A stretch of DNA of 64,000 bases from Apostichopus japonicus (Eukaryota > Echinodermata > Holothuroidea > Aspidochirotida > Stichopodidae). Each line of letters opens with the position of its first letter. The stretch's first letter is position 1. The notes under the pieces are model-generated. The model was not told where the DNA came from and made no database searches. It saw only the letters and a list, made by a program, of their open reading frames with translations. Positions 12,301-25,007 of the stretch are shown piece after piece. The position numbers and the translations under genes are program-made. Location: contig NC_092563.1 of the NCBI RefSeq assembly GCF_037975245.1, positions 26,662,960 to 26,726,959 of the forward strand, in the 5' to 3' direction.

Positions 12301-15300
12301 ACTCCCGTACCAGAGTGACTCCCGTACCAGAGTGACTCCCATACCTTAGTGACTCACGTACCCAAGTGACTCAGGTACCCGAGTGCCTCCCGTACCTGAG
12401 TGACTCGCGTACCCGAGTGCCTCCCGTACCCGAGTGACTCCCGTACCCGAGTGACTCCCGTACCCGAGTGATTCCCATACCTGAGTGACTCTTGTAGCCG
12501 AGTGACTCCCGTACCCGAGTGACATTCACTGTATACATACAGTAGGACTACCATGCACTGTGTCTGCACCTGCGTTTATGTTCTCTCAGTCTGTGAGTAT
12601 GTGTCATAAATCACATGTTAGGAGTATTAGAAACAAATTATGTTTGTAGTGGAAATTACTCAACTTTGGAACACCAAACTGTGAAATTGACTTCCTTATA
12701 AGATTTGTCAACCCTTTGGTTTCATTTACAGTTAAAACTCTTGCTATCCCAGTTTGCTTTAATATTAACTTTTAACTATTTTGCCATCTTCCACCATCCA
12801 TTTGACAAGCTACTGTTAGGTCCTACCACTGGTATAAACTGTTCCCTTCCCAAAGGTGTATAATTTTTATGTTTCGTAGAATAAAAGGATTCAAGTTATA
12901 ACTTCAGCCTTTTGCCATATGAACAGGTTCATTACAGTATCCACTGAAATATAACTGAATCACACTGTCAAAAGGACCACAAGTTTGTGGCAATTTTTCA
13001 ACACAGGCACTACTGTGATATGCATACATCTTTCATTCAGCTATATATAGCTCTCAAAGCAAGAATACCAAACCAAACAGTGGGAATCATTTACTATCAG
13101 AGTTAAGAGATGATGTAGCTTCCTAGGTAAATTGCATCCATAAAGTGTCCAGACATTTGTGATGAAAATTGTCTAGATAATGTAGAAACAATGCAATGAT
13201 ATCTTCCATCTGTGAGTAGATCTTGTGGCAAATTATGACATGGTTAAAACATGATTTCTGTGTACACACCTATCGTAGTCTATACTACAAACATCCCTAT
13301 GTTTACATGCTAAGAGTAATGCTACCAGTCAAGCTTAAACAGAACCCTTTGTTCCAAATGAGTGCAGAAAGATAATTACTGGGATTTGCAACCATTGTTA
13401 CAGTTTTCTGTGACTAAGTACTGTAACTTTGCTTGTTGGGACAACCTGAAAGGAAACTCCAATTCCTAGGATCACCTTTCAATGCACCCCCTCCCCCCAA
13501 AAAACATTCTTTTTGCTTTTTCCCACCTCTATAGCTGGATCAACAACACAAAGTCAAAGAAGACAAGGCCATTGGGTAAAGTTTCTTTCGTTTTTGGTTG
13601 CGATGATAATCATAACCTTTGCATTCATGATCGCGTGTGTATGTGTGTGTGTGAGTGCGTTTGTGACGCCCAGCTTGTAAACACGATATCTCAAGAAGGG
13701 AAGGTCAGACCAATTTCATATTTTGTGTGTAGAAGTACGACATTAAGCACAAGAAGCCTATTGTTTATGGTGGAGGTCAAAGGTCATTTGGGGTCACCAG
13801 GGGTAAAATTGTGAAAACCTTGTAAACATGATATCTCAAGAAGGGAATCATAGGCAGACCTCATATTTGGTGTGTAGGAGTACCACATCGTGTTTAACAA
13901 GCCTACTGTTTTTGGAGGGGGCAATGGTCATTAGGGGTCATCAGAGGTCAAATCTTGAAACAGTTGTAAACATGTACACCCTCACTATACATTTCGTCAG
14001 ATTCATGAAGAAAACTGCTCATGTTACATCATCGAAACCACAATACATTTTTTGCATTCTAGTAGGTTTGTTATAACAATTATATAATACAATAAGCCTT
14101 GCTCGTTGCCTCCATTTCTGTCTGATGCATGACTTTATTACAGGACAATATATAAAAATAAAACAAAAACTGTTAGCAAAACTGCTTATCCACTAAGGAT
14201 CTTCTTCAGAGGCTAAATTCAGCCTCTGCAGAAGATCCTGCTAAGATCGGAAACGTCAGGTCCACTTTACTTTTACACAAGGATAATATATAGACCAGTA
14301 AACTTGTATACAGATATCATACATGTGATGTGATTGCCCTGTATTTGAAATTTCCACAAATATCAGAGATCATTTGAAGTGAATTAAACTTAAAAGCCTG
14401 GTCTGTATCTGCTTCTCTGTGTTTGTTACAGACATCACTTTACCATCTTAGATTAATTTATTTTGCAAAAATGTCACCCTCATAAATTTCCACCCTTTTC
14501 ATCATTCGTATGCGCCAGAAGCTGATATATCTTAATGAATGATATTCTTCCTTTGTTCTTCCATTAACTTCTGATAAGACATTGTAAATCTGATGGATTT
14601 ACATAATTTTTACGTAACTGAGAGAAACGATGAAATATACTCGATATCACAAAAAATAATTATATCCCATCATTTGTAGATTGTTTCTGAATTTTATGCT
14701 GAAATTTCAAGATAAAATTTAGTTTGAGTCTGAATAATGTCTCTTTAAAATATTTCTCCTTTCTGACTGTTGATGAGTTTTTTAAACTTCACATAGCCTC
14801 ATAGTTTTAAGTTTATCTGTCATTTTCCTTTCAGATCAAGAGAGCTACTCTAGTGGACAGTAGGACATCAGTAACAGATGTAAAATTCTCTCCAAGATGT
14901 TTAGGTTTAAAACTGGTGAGCTTAATTAATATCATAAGCTAAGAAGGTATTTGTGGTGTGATGATTCATATAATTAACCTAACTAGCAGAAATTGTTGTT
15001 TTGTTTCAAGGGAATGAATTAAAGCATTATTGTGTGATTATAGCCTCTACTTTGCTGAAAGTTTCATGAATGTATCATAAAAGTATTGATCCAATTTGTT
15101 AAAATTTGCAATTGTCCAAATGCCACTCGAGTTTATCTTTATGTTAGAAACATGTACAGGCTGATTGTGAGTGTGATTTTGGGTTTACAACAGTATAAGA
15201 TCTATAGACTATAGTACTATACCACGATGCAGTGTTCTAGTTTAATTATGTGTAATTGCTCCTGGTATGTGCTGTGTGTGCTACACTACTGAAGGTAGTC

Positions 15301-18300
15301 ATTGCTCCTGGTGTGTGCTGTGTGTGCTATACTAGGTAGTCATTGCTCCTAGTATGTGCTGTGTGTGCTACACTAGGTAGTCATTGCTCCTGGTATGTGA
15401 TGTGTGTGCTACACTAGGTAGTCATTGCTCCTGGTATGTGCTGTGTGTGCTACACTAGGTAGTCATTGCTCCTGGTATGTGATGTGTGTGCTACACTAGG
15501 TAGTCATTGCTCCTGGTATGTGCTGTGTGTGCTACACTAGGTAGTCATTGCTCCTGGTATGTGATGTGTGTGCTACACTAGGTAGTCATTGCTCCTGGTA
15601 TGTGATGTGTGTGCTACACTAGGTAGTCATTGCTCCTGGTATGTGCTGTGTGTGCTACACTACTGAAGGTAGTCATTGCTCCTGGTATGTGCTGTGTGTG
15701 CTACACTAGGTAGTCATTGCTCCTGGTATGTGCTACACTAGGTAGTCATTGCTCCTGGTATGTGCTGTGTGTGCTACACTAGGTAGTCATTGCTCCTGGT
15801 ATGTGCTACACTAGGTAGTCATTGCTCCTGGTATGTGCTGTGTGTGCTACACTAGGTAGTCATTGCTCCTGGTGTGTGCTGTGTGTGCTACACAAGGTAG
15901 TCATTGCTCCTAGTATGTGCTGTGTGTGCTACACTAGGTAGTCATTGCTCCTGGTATGTGCTGTGTGTGCTACACTAGGTAGTCATTGCTCCTGGTGTGT
16001 GCTGTGTGTGTTACACTAGGTAGTCATTGCTCCTGGTATGTGCTGTGTGTGCTACACTAGGTAGTCATTGCTCCTGGTATGTGCTGTGTGTGCTACACTA
16101 GGTAATCATTGATCCTGGTATGTGCTGTGTGTGCTACACTAGGTAGTCATTGCTCCTGGTATGTGCTGTGTGTGCTACACTAGGTAGTCATTGCTCCTGG
16201 TATGTACTGTGTGCTACACTAGTTAGTCCAGATAGTTTGATTGATGAGTCTCTTAAAAGAAAAAAGCACCTGGTCTAAAAGCCAGACTGGTTTTGAATCA
16301 TTTGAAACATTGCGCATTTAATTAGTTATTTTTGAAGGGATATTAGGACATGTCGTACCTCGGTTCCTTTCGTGAAGTTAAGTTCATCTCAATTCAATTA
16401 CAAAGTTTACAGTAGCTATTGCTGGTACTCGATCTTTTTGTCCTTGTTTCGAGAGTTTATCAACATCCCCCATTTCACTTGTCTGATAATTTCACAGGCA
16501 ACCTGTTCCGCGGACGGTAATGTTAGAATCTACGAGGCTCCGGACCTAACAGATCTGACCACCTGGGAGATCCAGGACCAGATACAGACCAAATTGAGCT
16601 GTAGTTGCCTCTCTTGGAATCCTTCCAGGTAATAGAACCTATGTGATTTAATGGTTTTATCTATTTAGCAGACCTTTATACCTCAGTGAGAGTGGGTGGG
16701 AGGAGGAGGGTGGGGAGGGTGGGGGGTGAGCTGTGGTAGAATTGTTTGATCAGAAACGCCTGTATCATAGTTTCTTCTTCTTCCCTTGGTGAATAATGCC
16801 CATGCAGTGGGAGATAAGACTTGGCAAATGCATCCATCCCCTCCTTTCTTATATCATTCCCCCTCCTGCCATCTTAATCCCCCATCCTGTCCTTTTTCAT
16901 CTCCTCCTCCTCCTCCCCACCCCCATCCCCTCTCTTTGCAAGCTTCTAAACATATCATACCCATACACCACTGGACTATCTGCTGCTAATTTCTCTTGGG
17001 TTGAATTGTTTATAAAGAAATCATTGAAATGATAATGGCCTGCTCACAAGAGTGTATTAAATCATGTCAACACAGGGATACATTTGTAAAGCATTCTTCA
17101 GCGATTGCATTTATGATGTAACTAACACGTGAACTATGCTTTATCAAAACTAACCGCCTTGGTGATGGTTCATGTCCCATGTGAGTTTTTAATAAATACC
17201 GTAATAGACAGGTGTAAAGGCACAGCATGGGACCTTGCCAAAGAACTTTCCTCCTATAGAGGGTCTTTAAGTGTTGTTATAGCAAATCATGACGAGATCC
17301 AAACTTTCCTTCCCTTTTTTCAGGTTACATCCGGCTACCATTGCGGTCGGAAGTGACAATACAAACCCAGCGGCCGGCGGAAAGGTACAGATCTACGAAC
17401 ATTCCGAGAATGAAAGGTGAATTCAATCATATTGTCACGACGTAGAACCTCAAAAAATTAATGTGATTAAAATAAGCCCAGATAGATATAATTTTACAGT
17501 GTAATTATATGCAAATAATAATTTTGAATATTTCTGAGACAGTAAAAGAATGCTGTCAGTAAAGAGAAAGTCTTTAGGTTGAAGGTCGAAAGAATCCAAA
17601 TGGTAAATTCTTTTGTCCGACAAATTGAAGCGTACCGTAGGTCTGACTGGGGTCTGTTTACCGTAAGGTGTGTTCCCGTTACATGCAGACAAGGCTGGCT
17701 AGAGTTTTAAAAGGTTGTTACCTCTTAAAAATCTCTCAAAACTCAGTTGATTGGTTGTGGCAAGTCTTTATCGGGTTCAGTACCATAAAGCTTTAAGAAT
17801 ACAAAGAGTTCCCTTTCAAAAGCACACTTCTGTGTGTGTCTGTGGTATTTTTCTTCATCCCCACCCCCCCATCTCCTACCTCTCCCTCTCCCTTCACAAA
17901 GTTTAACAAAACGTGATGTGTTATTTGTACCACAATACATAATAAATACATGTCTTTGATTTGGATGATTCAGCAATTGTTAATGGATCAATTTCTTTCC
18001 TGTGATAGAAAGTGGAATCGGACGAGCATGTTGATGAGTATTACAGAAGCTGTCCACGACATAGCGTACGCACCCAACCTGGGCCGGTCGTATGACGTAT
18101 TAGCCATAGCAACCAAGGATGTCGTAATCATGAGGTTTGACAAGTAAGCTGCACTAATTACATACACTTCAGTCAATTTCAGACATTTTGTTTTTTTCCA
18201 TGTCGCTTGCAGAGGTAAACAAAGTTCTTGACATGTGTAAAATAGTCTTAAAATATTGTTCAAAAACTATGCAAGTTTGTAAAAAAAAAAAAAATGGAAA

Positions 18301-20701
18301 ATTATTGGTTGAAAAATAATGAATTGGTTATGTTGGTTAAATGTCTAATGATGTTCATATCAGTTTTGACATACTGATTGATGATCACCTAAAATGTTTG
18401 AAAATTAGTTTCACTTGATCTGTGGTGACGTTCAAGAGTTTATGGTTAACATATGTGGTTCAACTACTTTCCAAACGAGGGCAATTCATTGCTGGTATGG
18501 GTTTTGAAGAACTTGTAACCAAGATTTTGAGAAACCTAGCATATCTGTTCCTGGCATTTTGAGGTGAATGTCCCAACACATTTTGTTGTTGATATTTAAC
18601 ACATATTGTGAAACCCTTTCACTATACCATAATGTTATATATTATTATAATATATTAGCATATTTGTAGTTGGTAATGAACATATAGTGAGAAACAGCAT
18701 ATGTGCTGTTGGTATTTATGGTATAGTGTGAAGGGTAGCATCTCTGTTGTTGGTATTGAACATATAGTGAGAAACCGAGCATACATGTTGTTGGTTTTTA
18801 TGGTATAGTGAGAAGGGTGTCATATTTGTTGTTGGTATTGAACATATAGTGAGAAACAGACCATATGTGTTGTTGGTATTTATGGTATAGTGAGAAGGGT
18901 ATAATATTTGTTGTTGGTATTGAACATATAGTGAACTACCCAGCATATGTGTTGTTGGTATTTATGGTATAGTGAGAAGGGTAGCATATTTGTTGTTGGT
19001 ATTGAAGATACAGTTAGCATACTTGTTGTGGGTGTATAATACATTGTTAAGAAAGAAACAGATGCTTCTTGTTTCATGGTGAAACCAAAATTAATGAGTG
19101 ACAGTTTTGTCACAGGAAAATTAAACTTTATTGTGTGTTTGATTCTACTGGGCAAGAAAGTAAAAATGTTGTTGAATTTTCATTTTTGTTTATACTACTT
19201 TCTCTTTCAAAGGAAAGATCCAGCCATGATAGGTCCAGCTCCAGGAAGGAATACACCCGTACAACTGGACCACCAAGGTGCCCAGGTGAGTGATCAATCT
19301 AAGACAACAATCAAATTGTCTGACAACTTAACAGTTGTTCTTCCTACCTTAACAATTTATGTAAAATATTAGACATTTTCTCCTTTATTTTGTTTGTTTT
19401 TCATTTAATTCCTACCTGGATGTTAGACATTATGTTTCAGTTTGCATCCCTCTTCAATAGTGTGATTCTTGAAGCTAACACAAAATCCTGATTGTTCCTT
19501 TACGTCAATAAGATTCTGCTTTTTTTAAATTTGTCTCATCTGTGTAGTGTCTATACTGCTAAGTTACTTCAGTGCAAGTATTGTCTCGTAAAGTGACAAA
19601 AATTAAACCCTTTTTGTTTCTTTCTTCTTTTGTTTGATCGGAAATACAAGGGGTGTAAAGGTTGTGTGGTGAGGGATTAAATGTTTTCTTTTGTAATGTG
19701 GAAATAAACATCCATAAGTGGGTGAAGAAGGAAAGGGGAAATGTCTATTGTATTGTGTAGTAAAATACATGATGGAAATATCACTTGGCGTTATACCTCT
19801 GTCCGGTAAGAAGGGGGGGAATGACCCTGGCAACCTCTGGCTTTTACTGTTTAGTCGATCTTTACCACTCATCTTCTCGCCGTAGTACACCAATCGTTTG
19901 TTTTCTTTCTATAGGTTTGGCAAATCAGTTGGAATATAACAGGTACTATTCTAGCAGCCTCTAGCGATGACGGTATGGTCAAGTTATGGAAAGGTAAGAG
20001 TCCTGATTAAAAGACTCTTAAAGACTCTTTGAAAGTTTAAAGAATAAAGAATGGCAGGGCCTGTACATTAACGATTGCCTATATGCAATGGAAATCACAC
20101 ACTAACAGCCTATTGACTTTGTCGTGTGATATCAGACTTGCTTTAGTCGAATTTAGTCGATTTCAGTTACCTTGCTCAGTTATGAAACTTGGGGGGATGT
20201 TAATACGGAAACCCCTTAGTAGAAGTAGTAACCTCCACTTTTGATTAAGCCCCCTGGGATCATAAAGAGCTTGATGTCAATCCTTGGTTAAACCTCCTGG
20301 GATCATGAAGAGCCTACCGTCAATCCTTGATTAAACCCCCTGGGATCATAAAGAGCTTACAGTCGATCCTTGATTAAGCCTCCTGGGATCATAAAGATAT
20401 TACAGTCAATCCTTGATTCAATCCCCTGGGATCATAGAGAGCTGACAGTCAATCCTTGATTAAAACCTGTTAAGAATTGTTGAAGTTCTTTGAAAGAAGC
20501 AACTGTACACTTTCATTTCCCACAGCTAATTACCTTGATAAATGGAAGTGCATACAAGTGCTGAAAGGAGACGGATCATCCGTGGCCCCTTTACTGATGC
20601 AGCCCAAAGAGGCCGCCAGGGAGACCAGGGGGTCCAGTCTACCGGAGCCATCGGTGGATGCAGGCTTCATGAGCTCCAGGTATAGCTTCAGGCCAATATG
20701 A
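9347..20701 (+). CDS. SEH1L: Nucleoporin SEH1 (WD40 protein of the Nup107-160 Y-complex and GATOR2)
   Basis: Eleven coding exons join in phase: 9347-9457, 11013-11063, 11661-11766, 13535-13575, 14835-14915, 16498-16628, 17324-17416, 18009-18143, 19213-19285, 19915-19993 and 20526-20701. They give 358 residues, close to the 360 of the human protein. The sequence follows animal SEH1 throughout: start [18 protein letters not shown], then [49 protein letters not shown] and [20 protein letters not shown]. These form a six-bladed WD40 propeller that completes its seventh blade with partner subunits. Exon 4 is only 41 nt and was found because phase 1 had to be restored between exons 3 and 5. The start ATG lies 3 nt after an acceptor (CAG at 9341-9343), so an untranslated first exon is expected upstream. 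The last exon ends at TGA 20699-20701 unless the donor at 20680 is used. Confidence 0.95.
12157..12525. repeat. 17-bp minisatellite, about 21 copies
   Basis: Unit CGAGTGACTCCCGTACC with C/A and T/C variants, in SEH1 intron 3. It keeps two long minus frames open that are only repeat translation. Confidence 0.95.
13674..13970. repeat. Two tandem copies of a unit of about 146-150 bp
   Basis: Copies start at about 13674 and 13819 with TTGTAAACA-GATATCTCAAG and share TGTGTAG-AGTAC, AGCCTA-TGTTT and GGTCA blocks. A third start is at about 13962. In SEH1 intron 4, about 100 bp after the 41-nt exon. Confidence 0.85.
14163..14282. mobile_element. Diverged foldback element in a SEH1 intron
   Basis: It shares the AACTGTTAGCAAAACTGC entry and the GAAGATCCTGCTA...GAAACGTCAGG arm with 24080-24272. 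Its centre is a short inverted repeat (AGGATCTTCTTCAGAGGCT / AGCCTCTGCAGAAGATCCT). Confidence 0.65.
15254..16228. repeat. 41-bp minisatellite, about 24 copies
   Basis: Unit begins ATTGCTCCTGGTATGTGCTG and ends CTACACTAGGTAGTC; a few copies are shortened or carry an extra ACTGAAG. In SEH1 intron 5. Confidence 0.95.
18640..19035. repeat. Dimeric minisatellite with two alternating 41-bp monomers
   Basis: Monomers GTTGTTGGTATTGAACATAT... and GTTGTTGGTATTTATGGTAT... alternate to give an 82-bp higher-order unit. In SEH1 intron 8. Confidence 0.9.
20235..20470. repeat. 43-bp tandem repeat, about 5 copies
   Basis: Unit CCTGGGATCATAAAGAGCTT followed by ACAGTCAATCCTTGATTAAAC. In the last internal SEH1 intron, ending about 55 bp before exon 11. 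Confidence 0.9.
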
Positions 20702-22939
20702 ACTTCATGAGGGGGTAGTACCACACACCCCAAACATGCATTCCCTAGCTACTAAAAGCACCCCCCAGCAGTATCACCTCACAGGATGCATAAAGGATAT
20801 GTGTTGTGATTATATCACTAAAACTGATCAAAGAGAAGAAAGCAAGATACATTGATCTTAGAGGATGGTCACTCCCCTGGGAGTATCAAACCAGGAAATG
20901 CCAACATTTTCTTTGCAATACAGTACTGCTTCTTCCTATGTGTTTTAGGACGCCAGTGTTGATGTTACATGGGTGCATAGCTCTTCCATTTTAGTATCAG
21001 TGATAACTCCTATTTTGAAGAATTTAAGTCAACATCCATCATGCTTGACATTCTCTCTGTGAGCGTTAGTCTACTCCATGTCTTCACTAAAGAGCATAGT
21101 TTTTGAAAATCCAGCTGCTCCTCATTAATTATGAAATAATCAACACCTCAGATAGACAGTGTTTGAGGTCCAAGCCCTGAGCTCCCATTTTGTTACTAAC
21201 TCTTGCATAATATCCAGCTCGGTAGAATCCAGAGTCAATTTGCCCTTCCTCCATGTTTGGATTTGAATTTTAGTCCGACTTCTTTTCAAGTCACTGACAT
21301 ATACGAATGGTTTGGGAGCTGTCAGTGGACCATGGTGAGGCAGAAAATAACTGGGAGAGGAGGGAAGGGGGGGGGGGTTAGGAGGGTGAAAGGGGACATA
21401 AAGCCCTTGACATAATAAAACTTGCAGAAAAGAACTGCACTATATTGCCACAAATCTCTCTAGGAGTGAACAGTCAAGTCCCCTAACTGCCCCCCACCTC
21501 CCCTCTCTCCCTCCCTCCCTCCCTGCCCTCTATGACTTATTGTAACTCCATATTCCCACCTATGCTATCATGCCACAGCTGCATGTAGGTACCATGGGGT
21601 TTCATAGTGCCATCTAAGTCTTATTGCTGTGTGTTATAATATATACTCATTTGTACTGTGTCTTTCTCCGTGTGATATGAATACTAGAGACACGAAGAAC
21701 AACAGAAAAATTTACGAAAATAATCACCGTTCAACATGAAACTTCTTTTCAAAAGTGAAATTTTCAAATATCGAATGCAAGTTTCTAGTTTTAAAAAAGA
21801 GCTGAAATTTCTCATTTTCTATCTTAAGTGTTGTGTTTGAGTAAATATTTTTTGTTTTGTTTGTTTGTTTTCTGGTTTTTGTTTTGTTTTCTAACTTTCA
21901 GTTTGTCAGTGAAAAGTGTCTTATCCACATAATTAAGCACACTGACCAATTATTGACATCCATGTCATTGATTACATTAGCTTTGGTGAATGTGAAAATT
22001 TTGATTTTGAGTCTTGGAATAATATAATGTGAAATAATAGAAAAGTTAATCTAGTGTATAAATTATGAGCTTCTGTTGAAACCATGAAGCTTGTTTTATC
22101 TTTAGAACTTTTCAAGTGGTGTGCGCAAGGGTAGGGTGGTGTGGGTTCCCTCAGCCACTGTCAGTAGGGGGAACATGCAGTGAGGGTGAAAATGTAATAG
22201 GGGTACAGTAAGGATTTTCAAAATTAAAAATACTTATCTGCACAACTTTTCATTAGATATATATACATATATATAAATCTATATATTTGTCTAATTTATA
22301 GTGTAAGATATGCCTCAGAATATTGATGTCAAAACTTTTTGACGTGAAAACTCTCATTTGATGTCAAAACTCTCATTTTTTATGTGGTGGGGGGGGGTTG
22401 GGGGAATAGTCGTCTGCAACAACCGCAGGACCAACCCTCTCCTATGGATTCACAAGTTCTTGATTAGCCTCTGGCTCTATGTCTCTACTAAATTTAGAAT
22501 TTGTGCCCTCCCCTGCCCCCACATTTCAAATCCTGCACACACCACTGTGTATCCGATTGTTTCTGTCATAGATGCACAGAAAAGACAACTTTTTAAACCG
22601 TATCTTTTTTTTTGGGGGGGGGGGGGTTTGTGTTAAAATAATGTTCGATTTTGCCTAAAGCTCAAAGCAACTTTGTGTGTTAGGTTTCATATTTTTGCTC
22701 ATAGCAGAATATTTAATTGCACTCATTTTTGTATCCTCCTCCACTGCTGCTTTCAAATAAAGATTTTAATTTCTTTTTCCAACTCATCCATTTGCTTTTG
22801 TTCCTACTTTTGCCTGTCGCTGTGTTTTCAGTATTCATTCAAAATACATGAGACTCATTGCATGATTCAACTATCAGCTTAAAATGTATAACAGTAGAGC
22901 ATCACAAAGCACAGCATATATGCAAGAACCTCTGTCAAC

Positions 22940-23440
22940 GTGTGACACAGGGAACATGAATTGCACAAGACCCAGAGTGACACATCACATTTTGTGCGCT
23001 CGCTCTGTGTGGGGGTGACTAGAGTGCACATCTGTCACAGTGTTACAGGCACAGGCACACGCAGCATAATTAACACGTCTTTGAGCAAACCTGTGTCACA
23101 GTGTGACTGAGAGAGTCATGGTGACACTAGTCGTTGTGTGCACGTACGTGACAATGTGGTTCTCTTTACCCCTGTGTGGTACCATTCACAGTCAGCTGCA
23201 CCCACGTGATTCTGTCCATTGTGTGCGGACCTCGTAAATGTGTCACTAATGCAGACAGTGGTAGTGGTGTACTTGTATCACAGTGTGACACCAGTCCAGT
23301 CACGATACCATATGGTGCAATTCATTGTGTGACTTGCATCAATGCGTGATTAGTGCATTTGCCAGTGGAATGCGTCTGTCACAGTGTGAATTTGGATTAA
23401 TGGGCGGTGTACCCATGCCATTGGTAGCTGCATCATGACG
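22940..23440. repeat. Region enriched in a TGTCACAGTGTGAC-like motif
   Basis: Fragments of CTGTCACAGTGTGA, GTGTCACAGTGTGAC and ATCACAGTGTGACAC recur at irregular spacing. It looks like a decayed short-unit repeat. Confidence 0.45.
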
Positions 23441-24125
23441 GTGAATTTCACTGTTCCACCACGGATCAGATGTCATGAATCACTCAACGTATATGCAGTT
23501 CAGCGGATTATCGTATCATGGTGAAGACAAGTCATATCCAGTCATTCTTATTCATTTTGACTGTAGTTATTACCAGGACATTTTCCCATAGTCCATTTAT
23601 GCTCTGGAATCACTGCATCATCTCCATGGGGATAGTTTTCGCCATTTTATATCGGTCAATATTATGTCACATCATCTCACTCTTGGAAATTGGTGACTGA
23701 TGCCGTGTTCAACTGTCCACCCGGTGTTGTATATCTTCATTTAATGATGCTGCCATGTAACATACTAACCTTTAAAATCTCTGCCTGATATCAGACATGG
23801 CCAGGCCCACTTTATGGAAATCATAAAGATGTGATTGATTTAATTGATTGAATAATGTACTGGTGTGACGTCAGGCCTGATTCGCCAGCCAGACCTAAGG
23901 ATGCTGAAACAGATCACCTCTCACCTAGCAATATTCAGTGCAACATAATCAGTTATAGATACGTGCGTAATGTGTACAGTTCATGTGCATGCTATCACTA
24001 GTTGTTATTGAATAGGCGGGAAAAACCAATAATAATGTAGCATAGAACCAAGCTGCTAATATGTTTCAAAATAAAATAAAACTGTTAGCAAACTGCTTAT
24101 CCACTAGAGAGCCTGTGTAAGAGAA

Positions 24126-24272
24126 TGTGTAAAAGTAAGTTGGTCCTGACGTTTCGATCCTAGCAGGATCTTCAAATGCCAAATGACAAGTAACAGTCAC
24201 TACTACTTGTCATATAGCCATTGAAGAAGATCCTGCTAGGATCGAAACGTCAGGCCAACTTACTTTTACACA
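24126..24272. mobile_element. Foldback element with about 50-bp arms
   Basis: Two nearly identical arms of about 50 bp in inverted orientation (24126-24175 and 24221-24272) contain TAGCAGGATCTTC and TGACGTTTCGATC. The spacer of about 45 bp is itself partly palindromic (GACAAGTA...TACTTGTC). A related tract with AAACTGTTAGCAAACTGC precedes it at 24080. Confidence 0.7.
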
Positions 24273-24723
24273 ATATGTTTCGTTACCCATGTGGATTAGT
24301 TCAACATATATCGGCCATACAGTTATATGGATGAGTCACACAAGTGCCGCACGGTCATGGAGTCATCTTCCTTTAGTTACCAAAGTGTGGGCCAATCAAC
24401 CACGAGGGGCATTTATCCATGGATTAATGTATGATTTCAACTAGATAAGAAACGATTTGAGCAGATGTAGTTTCCGTTCCGTTTACGTTCATGCAATACA
24501 GGCCCGAACCGCCCCTGAAATGTAGTGTGCCTGAAAACTGCGCTGATATCGTCCACGTAGAATCTGCATAGTTATTAACTTTAGTAAGTTTGTATGATAT
24601 GTGTGTATACTACGTGGTGTAACGTCCGGGATTATTTATAACCACATCTTAAAGAGAGTCTCGTTACATTGTCGAGCCACACTGTCGAGCCACATTACCG
24701 AGCCACATTGTCGTGTATGTGCA

Positions 24724-25007
24724 CACAATGACTGGTGTCACGCGGCTCTCAAGAGTTCCGAGAGTCTCGTTACTTGTGAAGCCTCAATCTGGTGTATTTT
24801 ACTTAGACAAACTAGTGCCACACACAATGACTAGTGTCACGCGGCTCTCAAGAGTTCTGAGAGTCTCGTTACTTGTGAAGCCTCGATCTGGTGTATTTTA
24901 CTTAGACAAACTAGTGTCACAATGACTAGTGTCACGCGGCTCTCAAGAGTTCTGAGAGTCCCGTTACTTGTGTGAAGCCTCAATCTGGTATATTTTACTT
25001 AGACAAG
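24724..25007. repeat. Three tandem copies of a 95-99-bp unit
   Basis: Copies start at 24724, 24823 and 24918 with CACAATGACTGGTGTCACGC (or CACAATGACTAGTGTCACGC) and contain TCTCAAGAGTT and TTTTACTTAGACAA. A short array of CGAGCCACATTGT (24670-24712) precedes them. Confidence 0.9.

Noticed and set aside
12145-12569. Two minus-strand open frames of repeated [11 protein letters not shown]-like peptides
   Set aside because: They are translation of the 17-bp minisatellite; the frame stays open because the repeat lacks stops.
15254-16228. CRISPR-like array
   Set aside because: Units are directly tandem without spacers and the context is a eukaryotic intron.
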